Shown piece by piece: positions 41,347-50,099 of a stretch of 64,000 bases of DNA (positions are counted from its first letter, which is position 1; each line of letters opens with the position of its first letter). The DNA comes from Pseudalkalibacillus sp052246725 (GTDB taxonomy: Bacteria > Bacillota > Bacilli > Bacillales > Fictibacillaceae): assembly GCA_052246725.1 (NCBI GenBank), contig JBQQCL010000019.1, one strand, 5' to 3'. Made by a program: the position numbers and the translations under genes. The notes under the pieces are model-generated. The model saw only the letters and a program-made list of their open reading frames with translations, made no database searches and was not told the DNA's origin.

Positions 41347-42444
41347 TTAACGAATACGGTTTTCAGTTTGTGGATCAAAGAAATGACATTTGTTCATGTC
41401 GAGAGCGAGATCAAGCTTCTGTCCGTTTTGGATATCTGTTCGTGAATCCACACGAGCAGTGAAGTTTTGACCTGCAACCGTTGAATAGAGATAGGTCTCA
41501 GCACCCATCAGTTCGGCAACATCGATCGCTGCTGTAATTTTCGATCCTTCTGACGCTTCAGTGAACACAGGTTCATCATGGATGTCCTCTGGACGGATTC
41601 CAAGAATGACTTCTTTACCTGCATGTCCATTTTCACGAAGAAGTTTCATCTTTCCTTCTGGTACTTTGATTTTGATGTTGTCCATTACAAACGTATCGTC
41701 CTGTAGCTTCCCATGAAGGAAGTTCATTGCTGGTGACCCAATGAAACCACCGACAAATACATTTTCAGGTGTATCATACACTTCTTTTGGTGAACCTACC
41801 TGTTGGATAACACCGTCTTTCATAACAACAATCCGGGTAGCCATTGTCATTGCTTCAGTTTGGTCATGTGTTACATAAATCGTTGTCGTTTGCAAGCGCT
41901 GGTGGAGCTTTGTGATTTCAGCACGCATTTGTACACGGAGCTTTGCATCCAGGTTCGAAAGCGGCTCGTCCATTAAGAAGACTTGTGGGTCACGGACGAT
42001 GGCACGTCCTAATGCGACACGCTGGCGCTGACCTCCCGATAGTGCTTTCGGTTTACGATCCAGGTATTCTTCAAGCCCTAAAATACGGGCAGCATCTTTA
42101 ACACGCTTGTCCATTTCTCTTTTATCGAACTTACGGAGCTTAAGTCCAAAAGCCATGTTGTCATAGACATTCATATGTGGATAAAGAGCGTAGTTCTGGA
42201 ACACCATTGCAATATCGCGGTCTTTAGGAGCTACATCATTTACGCGTTTTTCACCAATATGAAGGTCACCGTCTGAAATTTCTTCAAGTCCAGCGATCAT
42301 ACGTAATGTTGTTGACTTACCGCAACCGGATGGACCTACGAAGACGATAAATTCCTTATCTTTAATATCAAGATTGAAGTCTTGTACCGCTGTTACTTTG
42401 TTATCGTATTCTTTTACGATATTTTTCATTGTGATTTCTGCCAT
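41347..42444 (-). CDS. msmX: Carbohydrate ABC transporter ATPase MsmX/UgpC
   Basis: 365 residues, equal to B. subtilis MsmX, the ATPase shared by many sugar importers. Walker A GPSGCGKST, signature LSGGQRQR, Walker B VFLMDEPLSNLD, then a C-terminal TOBE/regulatory domain (GIRPEDIHDEPV). It is encoded alone, which fits a multitask subunit. The ATG has GAGGAG eight bases upstream and a cre-like site directly before that, so carbon catabolite control is likely. Confidence 0.94.
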   Translation of the reverse strand: MAEITMKNIVKEYDNKVTAVQDFNLDIKDKEFIVFVGPSGCGKSTTLRMIAGLEEISDGDLHIGEKRVNDVAPKDRDIAMVFQNYALYPHMNVYDNMAFGLKLRKFDKREMDKRVKDAARILGLEEYLDRKPKALSGGQRQRVALGRAIVRDPQVFLMDEPLSNLDAKLRVQMRAEITKLHQRLQTTTIYVTHDQTEAMTMATRIVVMKDGVIQQVGSPKEVYDTPENVFVGGFIGSPAMNFLHGKLQDDTFVMDNIKIKVPEGKMKLLRENGHAGKEVILGIRPEDIHDEPVFTEASEGSKITAAIDVAELMGAETYLYSTVAGQNFTARVDSRTDIQNGQKLDLALDMNKCHFFDPQTENRIR

Positions 42445-42464
42445 TTTGTGGATCTCCTCTCGTT

Positions 42465-42478
42465 TGCAAACGTTTTCT
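42465..42478. promoter_or_regulatory. Candidate CcpA (cre) site in the msmX leader
   Basis: TGCAAACGTTTTCT matches the cre consensus TGWAARCGYTWWCW at 13 of 14 positions. It sits 20 bases before the msmX start codon, between a TATAAA-like -10 (about 42491) and the ribosome site, where CcpA would act as a roadblock. Confidence 0.6.
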
Positions 42479-42579
42479 TTACTTTAGTTATTTATAGTGT
42501 AGACTTAAGCATTTCAAACGTAAATTGGAGGGATGCACAAAAATTCTGGCGAGCTTTAGGCGATTTGTACAAATGCTTC

Positions 42580-43473
42580 TCAATCCTCTATGGTGAGAAG
42601 CAAATGAATGGTAACGGCATCATCAAATTCTTTTGGGTCAAGCCCAGTAAGGTCGGTGAACTTTTCTATCCGATATTGGAGACTGTTGCGATGAATGAAA
42701 AGTTTTTTGGCGGCATGTGTATGGTTCAAATTACAGTCGAGTAATGTTTTGACCGTTTTTAATAAATCAGGTTCCACATGACTAAGGACTTTCTCATAAA
42801 TATAATGGGTATCTTCTTTATTTGAGTGATGGAGGAGAACCTTAGGTAGAACGGTAGAAAGTGTATGTATCCGTTGTTTACTTTGGAAATGTTCCGTTGT
42901 GATTTTATAAAAAGAAGATTCCTTATCAAATTGATGTTTTGCTTCAGTAATGGAAGAGAAGGTCGAACCGATGAAAAGTGATGTTTTCATATAGAAATCA
43001 CTTTCAATCGTATGGAGTAATTCAAGTAATTGCTCCATTGAAGTTGGGTGCTCTGTTTGCGGTTCAACAAAAACACCTGTATAACGATCCTTCCAGACAG
43101 GGACGACATCCTCAGACAACATGTTTTGGAACGCTTCTATGAATAACTCATGCTCAACATCCTGGCTATGGATACTAAAATGCAAAAAACGCCCTTGCTC
43201 AAATGTGAGGGCGGATTCCGGGGTCCGGTTGTTATATAGAAGCTCATACCAGGCATGCTGGTTTTCATCTTCCTTTATAGGTCGGTTGGATAAGGGAGTT
43301 AGAAAAACGCCAAGTAATTTTTCTGAATCACTAGAAAGCACATCCAGATCCACACCGATTTCTTCACCATCCGGGGTGCGGTACCATGTGTAATTTTTTG
43401 TTTCATTAGCATCAGTTGCATGAACAAATGCATTTCTGCCGAATATTTTCTGCAATTTCTTGATTTCAGACAT
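42580..43473 (-). CDS. PucR/CdaR-type HTH transcriptional regulator
   Basis: About 297 residues. The C-terminal PucR helix-turn-helix is clear: TVKTLLDCNLNHTHAAKKLF and IHRNSLQYRIEKFTDLTG. The N-terminal part resembles the sugar-diacid/GAF-like sensor halves of this group but is not assignable. Starts at 43473 (MSEIKKL, GAAGGGG nine bases before) or 43494 are both possible; the open frame to 43554 lacks a ribosome site. It lies upstream of msmX in the same direction, so a link with sugar uptake is possible. Confidence 0.8.
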   Translation of the reverse strand: MSEIKKLQKIFGRNAFVHATDANETKNYTWYRTPDGEEIGVDLDVLSSDSEKLLGVFLTPLSNRPIKEDENQHAWYELLYNNRTPESALTFEQGRFLHFSIHSQDVEHELFIEAFQNMLSEDVVPVWKDRYTGVFVEPQTEHPTSMEQLLELLHTIESDFYMKTSLFIGSTFSSITEAKHQFDKESSFYKITTEHFQSKQRIHTLSTVLPKVLLHHSNKEDTHYIYEKVLSHVEPDLLKTVKTLLDCNLNHTHAAKKLFIHRNSLQYRIEKFTDLTGLDPKEFDDAVTIHLLLTIED

Positions 43474-43562
43474 GAACGAAAACCCCTTCAGCATAGTTAT
43501 ACCTCTATTATAACAAGAACGTTCATAACAGTGGGAAACTGTGACATGATTCATGGAAAAAG

Positions 43563-43592
43563 GACCTCAAAAGAATAATTCCTTTGGGGTCA
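43563..43592. terminator. Bidirectional hairpin upstream of the PucR-type gene
   Basis: GACCTCAAA (43563-43571) pairs with TTTGGGGTC (43583-43591), followed by ATTTTTT; on the minus strand the arm is followed by CTTTTT. It terminates the minus-strand operon ending at 43690. Confidence 0.65.
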
Positions 43593-43624
43593 TTTTTTCG
43601 CTAAAACAGAGCCTTCTTTTCATA

Positions 43625-43678
43625 AGGCTGTTTTCGCAAATTTTGTTGCTCTTGAAAGTCGTAGATTTCCGCTCCAGG
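43625..43678 (+). repeat. MITE-like repeat, copy 6 (truncated, no nested element)
   Basis: Only the first 54 bases remain: GGCTGTTTTCGCAAAT, then CTCTTGAAAGTCGTAGATTT and CCGCTCCAGG. Like copy 2 it lacks the nested 90-bp element, so it preserves the empty site. The other end is lost. Confidence 0.8.
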
Positions 43679-43689
43679 CCACGTTTTCT

Positions 43690-43887
43690 TTATTTATCGT
43701 TGTTTTCGTTTTTATATTCAACTGGCGGCTCTTCTTCATAAAGCGGTCTGCTCTCATCGATTTGTGCTTGAGCGTCTGGTCTGAAAACCGTTCCTCCAGC
43801 CATTCCTTCGTTGATCATACGATCGATATCCATGAAATAACGGTCTCGTCCTTCATGTTGGGATCCTTTTTCATCTTTATTGGTCAT
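43690..43887 (-). CDS. 65-residue acidic small protein near the coat genes
   Basis: ATG 43887 with AAGGAGG seven bases upstream. Hydrophilic, Asp/Glu-rich, no Cys: central YFMDIDRMINEGMAGGTVF and an acidic tail ESRPLYEEEPPVEYKNENND. It lies three bases after the last YheC/D gene in the same direction, so it is the fourth gene of that operon. No family recognised; sporulation role by context only. Confidence 0.75.
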   Translation of the reverse strand: MTNKDEKGSQHEGRDRYFMDIDRMINEGMAGGTVFRPDAQAQIDESRPLYEEEPPVEYKNENNDK

Positions 43888-43890
43888 CGT

Positions 43891-45108
43891 TCATCCTCCT
43901 TTTTCACTAGTATGAGTGAGGGGAGGGTCTTTTATGTCCGAACGGGGAAATCCTGACATTTCTAATATTTGCTGATACCAGTTTCTCAGGGCTTTTTTTT
44001 GTATTTCAATTTCATCAAAAATCATCGGTTTTGAATTGATTTCAAATATCCAATACCGCTGCCCCGTATCTACACCTAGATCGATTGAAAACTCCCCGAC
44101 AGGGCCTAAGGATTGGTCAAGTGTGGAACCTGTTTCAGATGCGATGTTCCGAATAGTGTCCAAATGAAGAGGGGCGAAATCTGAAGGTAAAAGGGCTCCG
44201 CCTGAGGGGACGTGGGTCGTCAGACGGTTAACCCCTGCACAACGTAAACCATACCCTGTGACATGCCACTTGTTTTCGAGTTTTTGGACAAGGATGCGAT
44301 AGTCGAATGGTCTGCCTTGATACGTTTTTCGCTGGATGAATGGCTGCATGATGAAGCTCTTTTCATGCTGTAGGATGTTCCATATTTGATCGACATCTGT
44401 CCGCATTCTTCTTTTATTCGATCGATAGAGAAGGCTTTCGCTCCATTTTTGATGCAATGTAAAGATCCCTTTTCCTTTTGAACTTGCACTTGGTTTGATA
44501 AGGATCTGGCCATGCTCATTCAAAAAGTCATTCAGCTGCTTTTTTGAGCGTATCAATTTCGTTTCAGGTAAAAACGATTGCAAAATCGTGTTATCATTCA
44601 GGATCAAGTAGGTTTCCCACTTTGGAAAGAAGCACAGATTGAAGTACGGGATAGAAAAATCGTCCAGCCAGGATAGCAAACGATGGAATTCGTTATTGTT
44701 CTCGTCCTTTTTATAAGGAATCCTGTTATAGACGAAATCAGGAGGAGGGGTCCTCACGCGTTTCCACATCAGCGTAATTGGGTCATAAGTATAGCCATGA
44801 ATATGGGTGGTTGAGATGTCCTTAGATGAAAAAACCACTGCAAGCCCGCCGTTTTCATGGACATAACTGATCAAACGGTTGAACGTATCGATATTTCCGA
44901 TAAACGGGAGGCTGGCATTTGCGGATGTAAGAATCCCAATTATAGGTCCCGTCTTGTTACCTTCTTTCTTTTTCAATGTAAGGTTGAGACTGCTGTTCCT
45001 ATACTCGGAAAAGGGGAGGGGCTCATCTGCCGCTCCCCATATGAGTGTTTCATCCTTTTCATGATGACACCACTTTTCAGACTCCACGTCCCAGCTGATC
45101 GAAATCAT
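43891..45108 (-). CDS. YheC/YheD-family spore-coat ATP-grasp protein, third paralogue
   Basis: 405 residues. ATP-grasp of the YheC/D type: central KPSASSKGKGIF, YRILVQKLENKWHVTGYGLR, EFSIDLGVDTGQRYWIFEIN and a C-terminal segment SKPMIFDEIEI. It is the shortest of the three. Its ATG overlaps the stop of the preceding gene by four bases (ATGA). B. subtilis has only yheC and yheD here, endospore coat-associated; ligation activity is unproven. Confidence 0.85.
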   Translation of the reverse strand: MISISWDVESEKWCHHEKDETLIWGAADEPLPFSEYRNSSLNLTLKKKEGNKTGPIIGILTSANASLPFIGNIDTFNRLISYVHENGGLAVVFSSKDISTTHIHGYTYDPITLMWKRVRTPPPDFVYNRIPYKKDENNNEFHRLLSWLDDFSIPYFNLCFFPKWETYLILNDNTILQSFLPETKLIRSKKQLNDFLNEHGQILIKPSASSKGKGIFTLHQKWSESLLYRSNKRRMRTDVDQIWNILQHEKSFIMQPFIQRKTYQGRPFDYRILVQKLENKWHVTGYGLRCAGVNRLTTHVPSGGALLPSDFAPLHLDTIRNIASETGSTLDQSLGPVGEFSIDLGVDTGQRYWIFEINSKPMIFDEIEIQKKALRNWYQQILEMSGFPRSDIKDPPLTHTSEKGG

Positions 45109-46478
45109 CTTTTCACCGCAACCTGTCTTTTAATCAGTTGTTCATATAAATATATCGAGAATTCGAAAAGAAGTCTGGAAGTTCTTTTATCGGATGCACT
45201 TAAATTCGGGTGACTGAAAATCCCGCGTCCTGGTTTGGCGTTCGCTTCAAATAACCAGACTGCACCTTCATGGTCGATTCCCAAATCAAAACCGATCTCT
45301 CCTATGACTCCTTCCATTTTTTCAGATAGTGAATCACTAAGTTTCAACGCTGCTATTTTAATATCTTGTGTGATGGATTTGGATTTCCCCATTTCATTCA
45401 CAATATCTTGCAGGGTAAGGATTTTTCCTCCGCTTGTTACATGTGTGGTTACACTTCCTGTTCCAGCGAGCTTTGCAGCGATTGCGCTGACTTCCCAATC
45501 CCCATCCCGGTTCCGGTTCGTATGGACTCTGAAATCGATCGGTTTTCCGTTACAACTAAGCAGGTGAATGCCGCGTTGGGCCATATACCCTTCAAGTCCT
45601 TTCGAAAATTGTTGTCGCAGTAACCTTTTTAAGGATGTGTAACGCCTCAAGCGATTTTGACCATTGGTCCGGAATTTACAATAGTAGAAGGGATCCTTTC
45701 TTCTTTTGATGATTTGTTGAATGCCGATTCCAAGGCTTCCATTTGTAGGTTTTACATAGACATTTTTGTAACGGTGAAGCATTTCTTCGATTTGTGACGC
45801 TTCAGGAGAGTTCAAGGTATCAGGCAAATAATTGCGGACATGCTTGTTATCGTACAGAAGTTCATGGACCGACCACTTATCAAAAAATCCAGGATTGAAC
45901 CAGAGCATGTTCGTTTCCTGTTCGAACTTCATTTTTGTTTCTGTGGTGGCAGGTAACCTTTCAATCCGCCGGTTTGGAAGACGATCATAAACGAGAGTTG
46001 GAAATGGGAGCGGGTGCTGACTCCACCCTGATTTGTCAAAAATATAACCATTGATCTTTTTTTCGTTCCAATCGATATGATGTGTACCGAAAACATACGC
46101 AGTCACACCCAGTTGCATAGCTTCAGAAAGGAGTTTTGCAAACATGGAGGAACGTTCTCCAATCGGCTTATAAGTGCCACCTGTAAATCCAGCAGTAAAT
46201 ATTCCGACTACTGGACCAATGTGCAAGGTGCCATTCGATTCATAAATATGGTGTTGCTGGTCTTTTAGGAGCTTCAATTTATTACAGAGGGTTGTTGATA
46301 ACATATATTGTTCCTTACGATCTGGATGTGGCTGGATGGTAACGGTTACTTCTCGTTGTCCATACATGACTTTTGAAGGGAAGGACCGGTTCATCACCCA
46401 TTGTTGAAAGAGGCTGAACGGTGTGTAGATGACATCTTCCTTTTCCTCGACAACGGAAATCGATTGAGGGTTAAGCAT
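45105..46478 (-). CDS. YheC/YheD-family spore-coat ATP-grasp protein, second paralogue
   Basis: About 457 residues. Shows KPTNGSLGIGIQQI, DFRVHTNRNRDGDWEVSAIA, GEIGFDLGIDHEGAVWLFEA and NAKPGRG, the metal and nucleotide ends of the ATP-grasp fold; an N-terminal beta-rich domain precedes it. I favour ATG 46478, with GGAG seven bases upstream, over ATG 46484, which is only one base from it. Overlaps the end of the first paralogue by eight bases, so translation is coupled. Confidence 0.88.
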   Translation of the reverse strand: MLNPQSISVVEEKEDVIYTPFSLFQQWVMNRSFPSKVMYGQREVTVTIQPHPDRKEQYMLSTTLCNKLKLLKDQQHHIYESNGTLHIGPVVGIFTAGFTGGTYKPIGERSSMFAKLLSEAMQLGVTAYVFGTHHIDWNEKKINGYIFDKSGWSQHPLPFPTLVYDRLPNRRIERLPATTETKMKFEQETNMLWFNPGFFDKWSVHELLYDNKHVRNYLPDTLNSPEASQIEEMLHRYKNVYVKPTNGSLGIGIQQIIKRRKDPFYYCKFRTNGQNRLRRYTSLKRLLRQQFSKGLEGYMAQRGIHLLSCNGKPIDFRVHTNRNRDGDWEVSAIAAKLAGTGSVTTHVTSGGKILTLQDIVNEMGKSKSITQDIKIAALKLSDSLSEKMEGVIGEIGFDLGIDHEGAVWLFEANAKPGRGIFSHPNLSASDKRTSRLLFEFSIYLYEQLIKRQVAVKR

Positions 46479-47871
46479 GATCATACTCCTTTCGAAACTC
46501 GTTACTCAAGTCATGTGTATATAGATAGTTTGCAAACAAGAAAACACCTAGGGCTGATGGTCGTATTTCTCCTTGTTTTAGAGCAGTCGTATAGTGCTTA
46601 GATGGTTTTGAGTTCACTTCCAAGATCCACGGGTGTCCGCTCTTATCAATCCCGAAATCGATGCCAAATTCACCGAATATACCATCCGCATACAGATGAA
46701 GACTTTCTGCTACTTCCAAGGACAGTTCATAAAGGAGAGCTTTGATCGCCTTGGCTTTTGCTGTTTCAAAGGATGCGGACAACAGTTCAGTTAAAGGATA
46801 AGATTTGGCACCATACGCCATATTCGTCACGATCGGATTCGAATCGCTCACTCTTGCAACACTTGAGGTGATGCACCAATCGCCTTTTTCGTTCCGGTTA
46901 CACAGGATTCGAAAATCGACATTCCCATTCGAATGGGTCATCAGGGGAACCCCTTGCTGAATGATATAATTCTCCATTGGTACGAATTGATTGATGAAAT
47001 TCAATACACCCTTTGTGGATAAAGAGGGGAGTGGAGGATCAATTTCTTTTGATGATTCTAGTTTGAATTTTCCTTCAGGTTCTTTTGTGATTCGGATGAT
47101 CCCTCTCCCTTCTGAGCCATGGTCTGGTTTTAAAAACAATGAAACGTGTTTTGTCATTAATTTCATCAATGTTTCCTCATCGATTTTTTTATGGGTTTCA
47201 GGTAGGTTAGCAGCTAAAGCGTCACGTTCTACTAATATGTGAAAAACATCCCACTTAGAGATGAAATGGTCATTAAAATATGGAATTCCAAAATCCTGAC
47301 AATGTCTGAAAAATCGTATGCATGCCTCCGAACCCTCAGTTGTACGGCTGGATATTCGATTATAGATGATATCTGGATATGGAAAGACGTTTTGAGTGAG
47401 TGTATCCTCTTTCATCGTAAAGCCATGTATCCAATTGGAGTGGACATCTTGTAGTGAAAACAGGTAGAACGTGGCGAGGTGATCTTTACATAGAGTTGCG
47501 ATTTCTTTTGAAAAAGCAGTGATATTTCCAAAAGGGTTGTTTATTTCTCCTGTTCTTTCAGCTAACACCGCTATGATCGGGCCAATTCGTAATTCTTTTA
47601 AAAGTGGATTGTAGGTCAGTGTATAGTATTGATCAGGAACGGGAAGATAATGATCTTTCTGGATTTCTTTCGGCACGGATAGTGTAAAATAGGAATCATC
47701 CAATTTTGTTATACATGTCACTAATATTCGTTCACTGCCGAAGCGGAGCCAAAGTCTTTCGTTTAATTGGATGCCCAAATAAGTGAAAAGATGGTTGCTG
47801 AGCCAAAGTTTATATGGGTTTGAGGAAGTTGTTTCTGTGTACGAAAAATAAATCTTGATTTTCCTGCCCAT
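46471..47871 (-). CDS. YheC/YheD-family spore-coat ATP-grasp protein, first paralogue
   Basis: 466 residues, the longest and first of the three. KPDHGSEGRGIIRI, DFRILCNRNEKGDWCITSSV, GEFGIDFGIDKSGHPWILEV and NSKPSKHY mark the ATP-grasp domain (about 210-450). The family is linked to the spore coat; substrates are unknown. GGGAG lies five bases before ATG 47871. The gene is divergent from yheB; the 377-base gap between them is filled with repeats. Confidence 0.88.
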   Translation of the reverse strand: MGRKIKIYFSYTETTSSNPYKLWLSNHLFTYLGIQLNERLWLRFGSERILVTCITKLDDSYFTLSVPKEIQKDHYLPVPDQYYTLTYNPLLKELRIGPIIAVLAERTGEINNPFGNITAFSKEIATLCKDHLATFYLFSLQDVHSNWIHGFTMKEDTLTQNVFPYPDIIYNRISSRTTEGSEACIRFFRHCQDFGIPYFNDHFISKWDVFHILVERDALAANLPETHKKIDEETLMKLMTKHVSLFLKPDHGSEGRGIIRITKEPEGKFKLESSKEIDPPLPSLSTKGVLNFINQFVPMENYIIQQGVPLMTHSNGNVDFRILCNRNEKGDWCITSSVARVSDSNPIVTNMAYGAKSYPLTELLSASFETAKAKAIKALLYELSLEVAESLHLYADGIFGEFGIDFGIDKSGHPWILEVNSKPSKHYTTALKQGEIRPSALGVFLFANYLYTHDLSNEFRKEYDHA

Positions 47872-47942
47872 GGTACTCCCTCATTTATTTAGTAGTTATC
47901 GCAGAGATCAACCTGCATTTTGTTATCCTGGCTAGCGATTTA

Positions 47943-48000
47943 GAGTACTTCATAAGTTTTCTAGAGTACCTCAAAATTGGATTATCATGTATTTGAGTAC
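47943..48000. repeat. Degenerate array (GAGTAC keyword)
   Basis: TAGAGTACTTC (47941), TAGAGTACCTC (47962) and TTGAGTACTCT (47993) are spaced 21 and about 31 bases. Same layout as the other 21-bp arrays, but short. Confidence 0.4.
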
Positions 48001-48019
48001 TCTTTAACACCATTTGTTC

Positions 48020-48174
48020 GGTTTCACCAAGTTTTCTTTACGCCTTATGGCATAAGTGCAACTAAAACTCAATCTGCGCCTTCGGCTTGACTTTTAAGTT
48101 TTCTTTATACCTCGTGACATAAGTGCGACTATGGTTCAGTCTTCGCTTCACTCGACTTCACCAAGTTTTCTTTA
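48020..48174 (+). repeat. Three degenerate tandem right halves of the 90-bp element
   Basis: AAGTTTTCTTTA, the right end of the 90-bp element, occurs at about 48029, 48101 and 48163. Between them are decayed cores (CATAAGTGCAACTAAAACTC, CATAAGTGCGACTATGGTTC). The left inverted repeat is missing in each. It fills most of the gap before yheB. Confidence 0.65.
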
Positions 48175-48248
48175 TAGGCGGGTGTGGATATCGTATACTA
48201 TGGTAAGAAATGATAAACGGTGACATAAGTACGGAAGGTTGGTTTTTG

Positions 48249-49388
48249 ATGGAATTCATATGGATAATATTGATGATGGTCGCCATTGGAGCAGCAATTG
48301 GGGGCTTTACCAATTCACTCGCGATCAAAATGCTTTTCCGCCCTTATCAAGCGATCTACATCGGGCGTTTCAAACTCCCGTTTACTCCCGGTCTGATACC
48401 GAAACGGCGAGAAGAGCTTGCGGTCCAACTAGGTCAGATGGTCGTCAACCACTTGATTACTAAAGAAGGACTGCAACAAAAGTTAGCTCAATCCCATTTT
48501 AAAAAAGAACTTGTGCATTGGGGTCAAAACGAAGTCGGAAAGCAGCTGGAAACCGATAAAACGATCAATGAGCTTGCAGCAGAATTTCTGAACCAAGCCC
48601 AGTTCAATGAACGGTTCGACGATAAACTGAAAACTTTTCTGCACGATCGAATTGAAGATACGATCGATCGTCTAGGAGAAAAACCAATCAAATCTCTCCT
48701 AACGGAATCGATGAACCGACGGATGGAAGCTTACATACCAGAAACGACAAGGTTCATTCAAACGAAGCTGATTGATTTTGTCACAAGTGTTGAAGGGAAA
48801 CGTCAGCTGAAACAATTGATTGATGAATTTCTAGCTGGAAGAGGTATGCTGGGAAATATGATCAATATGTTCCTTGGGAACGAGAGCTTGATTGATAAAG
48901 TACAAACAGAGTTGATCAAAATCCTTAGGAAAGAAACAGTTGCCTACATGATGGAGCGTGTTATAGCTAAAGAATGGAATGCTTTCAAGGAACGTCCTGT
49001 ATCTGATTTCATCGAGCTTTTGAAACTGAGGGATTCTCAGGATAAGGCTGTGGATTGGGCTATCGGGCAGATTGATACGGAAACGATTTTTTCAAGACCC
49101 CTTCATGAATTGATTCACCCATATCGTCCTACGATTGAAGAGAAAGTCATTCCCGAGCTTGTCGATCGTTCATTAGGCTGGGTAGGTGACAATATGGAAA
49201 AAATCATGGAAAAGCTACAGTTGTCAGAATTGGTCCGTCAGCAGGTTCAAACGTTTTCTGTTCAACGCTTGGAAGAGATGGTGCTATCGATTTCTAGAAG
49301 GGAATTGAAGATGATTACCTACCTTGGTGCACTGCTTGGGGGGATTATCGGCTTTATACAGGGTCTTTTGGTTTACTTTATGACCTGA
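48249..49388 (+). CDS. yheB: YheB, DUF445 membrane protein
   Basis: 379 residues, like B. subtilis YheB. DUF445 family: a membrane helix at the N-terminus (IWIILMMVAIGAAIGGFTN) with FRPYQAIYIGRFKLPFTPGL then IPKRREELA, a long helical middle and a C-terminal helix (YLGALLGGIIGFIQGLLVYF). Its role is unknown; the name yheB is based on synteny with yheA. I chose ATG 48249 over the in-frame ATG 48210, which has no ribosome site. Confidence 0.92.
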   Translation: MEFIWIILMMVAIGAAIGGFTNSLAIKMLFRPYQAIYIGRFKLPFTPGLIPKRREELAVQLGQMVVNHLITKEGLQQKLAQSHFKKELVHWGQNEVGKQLETDKTINELAAEFLNQAQFNERFDDKLKTFLHDRIEDTIDRLGEKPIKSLLTESMNRRMEAYIPETTRFIQTKLIDFVTSVEGKRQLKQLIDEFLAGRGMLGNMINMFLGNESLIDKVQTELIKILRKETVAYMMERVIAKEWNAFKERPVSDFIELLKLRDSQDKAVDWAIGQIDTETIFSRPLHELIHPYRPTIEEKVIPELVDRSLGWVGDNMEKIMEKLQLSELVRQQVQTFSVQRLEEMVLSISRRELKMITYLGALLGGIIGFIQGLLVYFMT

Positions 49389-49452
49389 AGCCTGTTATAG
49401 TGGTAACGGTGCTTAATAGTAACGGCATTTATTAATTATTAGGAGGCTAACT

Positions 49453-49815
49453 ATGAGTAAAAATGTCCATGATGCGGCATACAATTTAGAAAATGCAATA
49501 CGTGAAAGTGATGACTTCAAGGAGCTTCAAAGCTTATATGATCAAGTGAATGCAGACGAAAGCGTCAAGAACATGTTCGAAAACTTTCGTAACTTGCAAG
49601 TAGAGCTTCAACAAAAGCAAATGCAAGGACAGCAGATCACTGAAGAAGAGGCACAGAAAGCTCAACAAACTTTCGAGCTTGTACAGCAAAACGAAGTGAT
49701 TTCTAAATTGATGAGCGCAGAGCAACGCGTAAGCATGCTTATCCAGGACATCAATAAAATCGTTACAAAGCCTTTGGAAGAATTGTACGGAACTCCAGAG
49801 CAACCTGAACAGTAA
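49453..49815 (+). CDS. yheA: YheA, YlbF/YmcA-family protein
   Basis: 120 residues, nearly all helical with Gln/Glu-rich coiled-coil character: YNLENAIRESDDFKELQSLY and FRNLQVELQQKQMQGQQITE. YlbF/YmcA-like, UPF0342. Its relatives YlbF and YmcA form the RicFTA complex with YaaT; a role for YheA itself is not known. TAGGAGG precedes ATG 49453. It follows yheB by 64 bases and is likely in the same operon. Confidence 0.93.
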   Translation: MSKNVHDAAYNLENAIRESDDFKELQSLYDQVNADESVKNMFENFRNLQVELQQKQMQGQQITEEEAQKAQQTFELVQQNEVISKLMSAEQRVSMLIQDINKIVTKPLEELYGTPEQPEQ

Positions 49816-49888
49816 AGGAAACTAGGTGAAGTCAAGCTTATGGCGAAGGCTGATCCTTAGTTGAACTGATACTGAAGAAAGTATAGAA
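49816..49888 (-). repeat. Inverted decayed copy of the 90-bp element
   Basis: Directly after the yheA stop. The reverse complement reads ATACTTTCTTCAGTATCAG, TTCAACTAAGGATCAGCC, CTTGACTTCACCTAG, TTTCCTT, the core and right half of the element with several changes; the left end is gone. Confidence 0.6.
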
Positions 49889-49893
49889 TGAAG

Positions 49894-49925
49894 CGGCTGA
49901 CGAAGAGTGTCAGCCGTTTATTTTT
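49894..49925 (+). terminator. Terminator after yheA
   Basis: CGGCTGAC (49894-49901) pairs with GTCAGCCG (49909-49916), followed by TTTATTTTT. The next 90-bp element starts right at the end of the T-run. Confidence 0.88.
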
Positions 49926-50015
49926 GCATTTAAAGAAAGTATAGATACTTTCTTCAATATAAGGGCAACTAAGGCTCAACCTGCGCTAAGGCTTGGCTTT
50001 GCCAAGTTTTCTTTA
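49926..50015 (+). repeat. 90-bp element, isolated complete copy
   Basis: From GCATTTAAAGAAAGTATAG to CCAAGTTTTCTTTA with the perfect inner hairpin CTTGGC-TTT-GCCAAG and core TATAAGGGCAACTAAGGCTC. It begins at the T-run of the yheA terminator. Confidence 0.85.
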
Positions 50016-50099
50016 TAAATGGTGCGAGTAATTTTGTAAATACCATCATTAATTTCGTGATTTGGTACGATGTTACTACACTCCCACCCCAAACTCTCC

